A DNA stretch of 64,000 nucleotides from JAHWKV01 sp040905365 (GTDB lineage: Bacteria > Actinomycetota > CADDZG01 > JAHWKV01): NCBI GenBank assembly GCA_040905365.1, contig JBBDRQ010000064.1:1-64000 (forward strand), read 5' to 3'. Position 1 is the stretch's first letter. Each line of letters starts with the position of its first letter. The position numbers were made by a program, and so were the translations under genes. Of the stretch, positions 62,429 to 64,000 are shown piece after piece. The notes below the pieces were generated by a model. That model searched no databases, was not told the origin of the DNA, and was given only the letters and a program-made list of their open reading frames with translations.

Positions 62429-62502
62429 GCGAGCAGGAGATCGATCTGATCGACCGAGCGTTTCCGGCCGGACCGCAGTCCGCGCGGTTGCCGGTTCTGT
62501 AG
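62429..62502 (+). CDS. Possible C-terminal fragment at contig edge
   Basis: From the gap edge one frame reads EQEIDLIDRAFPAGPQSARL and stops at TAG 62500-62502. It could be the end of a gene lying in the gap, or chance. Too short to identify. Confidence 0.2.
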
Positions 62503-62540
62503 ACACCAAGTAGTTGGAGTCTCTTCCGCCGAAGGGGCAC

Positions 62541-62568
62541 TTGCGGAAATATTAGATGCATCTAAACT
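62541..62568 (+). promoter_or_regulatory. Promoter and palindromic operator of the metal ABC importer
   Basis: A perfect 14-base palindrome TTAGATGCATCTAA (62552-62565) lies between a -35-like TTGCGG (62541-62546) and a -10-like TAAACT (62563-62568). The gene following is a metal-binding lipoprotein, and DtxR/MntR-family repressors use AT-rich palindromes of this size. The regulator itself is not in the window. Confidence 0.6.
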
Positions 62569-62629
62569 GGTTTTTAGTTTCATAAAACCGTTGCGAGAAA
62601 TTATTCCTACCGGAGGTGGTCAGACCCAG

Positions 62630-63568
62630 ATGCGCAGATCTATGTCCGCAGCGGTCCTCGTCCTCGCCCTGCTGCTCGGGGCCTGTGGACGGATCGACGG
62701 CGTTTCAAGCTCGGTGGAAGGAAAGGTAAAAGCGGTAGCGACCACCGGGATGATCGGCGACGCGGTGAGCAACGTCGGCGGGGATCTGGTCGAAGTGCAG
62801 ACTCTTATGGGCCCCGGCGTCGATCCGCACCTGTATAAGGCCAGCGCCGGCGACGTACGGCGCATCAACGAGGCGAATATCGTCTTCTACAACGGTTTGC
62901 ACTTAGAGGCCGCCATGGCCGACGTTCTGCAGGAGACGGGGACCGTCACGACTGTGCCGGTGGCCGAGGCGATCGACGACGATCTGCTGCTGCGGCCCGA
63001 GGAGTTCGAGGGTCAGTTCGACCCGCACGTCTGGTTCGATGTCGGCCTGTGGAAGGTCGCGGTGGCCGAGGTTCGGGATGCGCTTGCGAAGTTGGATCCG
63101 GACAACGCCCAGGCCTACCGGGACAACGCCGCGGCCTATCTGGATGAGCTCACCGAGCTGGACCAATACGTGATTGAGCGGGTTCAACAAATTCCGCCCG
63201 GGCTGCGTGTGCTGGTAACCGCTCACGACGCTTTCAACTATTTCGGGGAGGCGTACGGGGTCGACGTGCGGGGCCTGATCGGAATCAGCACCGCCTCCGA
63301 AGCGGGCACGCGCGACATTCGCGACCTGGCCGAGTTCATAGCCGAGCGTCAGATCCCGGCGATATTCGTCGAGTCGTCGGTCTCGGCTCGGGCCATCGAG
63401 GCGGTTCAGGCCGCAGTCAGGGACAGCGGCGCCGAGGTTGGCATCGGCGGCGAACTGTTTTCCGACGCCATGGGTGACGAGGGAACCGAAGAGGGAACCT
63501 ACACCGGCATGGTGCGCCACAATGTGGACGTGATAGCCGACGCTTTGGGGGCCGGTGAGGATGGGTGA
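62630..63568 (+). CDS. Manganese/zinc-type ABC transporter substrate-binding lipoprotein
   Basis: 312 residues of cluster A-I (TroA/PsaA/ZnuA). Lipoprotein signal LALLLGAC (Cys about 20). Metal ligands: His in GVDPHLYK, His in FDPHVWFD, then TAHDAFNYFGEAYG and Glu in FVESSVSA, and an Asp near the C-terminus. There is no His-rich loop as in ZnuA, which favours Mn or Fe. ATG 62630 fits the signal peptide. The next gene overlaps its stop. Confidence 0.9.
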   Translation: MRRSMSAAVLVLALLLGACGRIDGVSSSVEGKVKAVATTGMIGDAVSNVGGDLVEVQTLMGPGVDPHLYKASAGDVRRINEANIVFYNGLHLEAAMADVLQETGTVTTVPVAEAIDDDLLLRPEEFEGQFDPHVWFDVGLWKVAVAEVRDALAKLDPDNAQAYRDNAAAYLDELTELDQYVIERVQQIPPGLRVLVTAHDAFNYFGEAYGVDVRGLIGISTASEAGTRDIRDLAEFIAERQIPAIFVESSVSARAIEAVQAAVRDSGAEVGIGGELFSDAMGDEGTEEGTYTGMVRHNVDVIADALGAGEDG

Positions 63569-64000
63569 TGCGCTGGCGATAGGCGTAGAGGACCTGACGG
63601 TCGCGTACGACGAGACGGCAGTTCTGTGGGACGTAGACCTGGAGGTTCCCAAGGGGTCCCTCATGGCAATAGTGGGACCCAACGGGGCGGGTAAGACCAC
63701 GCTCATCCGGTCGGTGCTGGGCTTGACCAAGCCGGCTGCCGGCCGGATCACCATAGACGGACGCCCGGCCTCGGAGGCCAAGCGGCTGATCGGCTACGTA
63801 CCCCAGCGCGGAACGGTCGACTGGGATTTTCCCACCACGGTGCTGGATGTGGTGATTATGGGCCGCTATGGCGCCTTGGGTTGGTTGAAGCGGCCCGGCC
63901 GGAAAGAAAGGGATTTGGCGCTCGAGGCTCTTGATCAGGTGGGCATGCAGGAGTTTGCCTCCCGGCATATCAGTGAGCTGTCCGGCGGCCAGCAGCAACG
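63561..64000 (+). CDS. Metal ABC transporter ATP-binding protein (3' end outside window)
   Basis: First 146 residues. Walker A GPNGAGKTTLIRS, Q-loop YVPQRGTVDWDFPTTVLDV followed by VIMGRYG, and ABC signature ELSGGQQQR at the window end. The VDWDFPxTVxDVVxMGRYG segment is typical of manganese/zinc importers (MntB, PsaB, SitB). ATG 63561 overlaps the lipoprotein gene by 8 bases. The permease gene is expected just beyond. Confidence 0.93.
   Translation, partial: MGDALAIGVEDLTVAYDETAVLWDVDLEVPKGSLMAIVGPNGAGKTTLIRSVLGLTKPAAGRITIDGRPASEAKRLIGYVPQRGTVDWDFPTTVLDVVIMGRYGALGWLKRPGRKERDLALEALDQVGMQEFASRHISELSGGQQQ

Noticed and set aside
62172..62583. Kinase or other frames read through the N run
   Set aside because: Unknown bases cannot support a frame; ATG 62172 already gives a complete kinase.

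Overview
This is a high-GC bacterial window that looks like a deep-branching member of the Actinomycetota. The evidence is gene order (rimP-nusA-ylxR-infB-ylxP-rbfA-nrnA-truB-ribF, rpsO-pnp, M16 peptidase-dapB-dapA-rnj-ftsK, pgsA-cinA-thpR-recA-recX), a CGAAC-N4-GTTCG LexA box at recA, heavy use of GTG and TTG starts, and many 4-base NTGA start/stop overlaps. Both RNase J and RNase Y are present, which argues against the best-known actinobacterial orders. A run of exactly 100 N (62329-62428) marks a scaffold join, so this is a draft or metagenome assembly and synteny across that point is not proven.

Bases 1-4100 are an accessory region: decayed RHS/YD-repeat toxin fragments, small two- and three-helix membrane proteins that could be orphan immunity genes, a two-gene toxin-antitoxin-like module, and a roughly 180-base imperfect direct repeat. 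Each repeat copy ends inside a tRNA-Lys sequence: one copy has only the 3' part of the tRNA, the other joins the intact gene. This looks like the footprint of tRNA-targeted integration or segmental duplication.

Bases 4137-16655 hold metabolic and envelope genes. The most unusual locus is 6969-10968 (minus strand): three overlapping genes for relatives of glycine/sarcosine/betaine reductase GrdE, GrdB and GrdC. GrdB carries an in-frame UGA in the canonical selenocysteine context with a SECIS-like hairpin just downstream. GrdE lacks the Asn-Cys pair that normally gives the pyruvoyl cofactor. No GrdA, GrdD or Sec machinery is in the window.

Bases 16800-35640 are a conserved information-processing and lysine/peptidoglycan block, with an attenuator-like hairpin ahead of rimP-nusA and a large pnp leader hairpin. 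Bases 35570-42080 carry a zinc ribbon, a TPR protein, a RodZ-like protein, an SGNH hydrolase, an LCP cell-wall ligase and a 3D-domain protein. Bases 42564-54200 run from pgsA to hflX, with the recA SOS promoter, a candidate structured RNA ending in a strong terminator before rny, a miaA without a normal start codon, and dapF-dapL, which with dapA-dapB points to the aminotransferase route to diaminopimelate.

Bases 54337-62172 encode a probable signalling and exopolysaccharide unit: a response regulator, an HPt-REC-REC-GGDEF-like-REC protein with degenerate sites, a membrane HEAT-repeat protein, a processive family-2 glycosyltransferase, and a convergent hybrid histidine kinase with its own REC-REC-HPt tail. 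After the gap the window ends in a manganese/zinc-type ABC importer with a perfect 14-base palindrome in its probable promoter.
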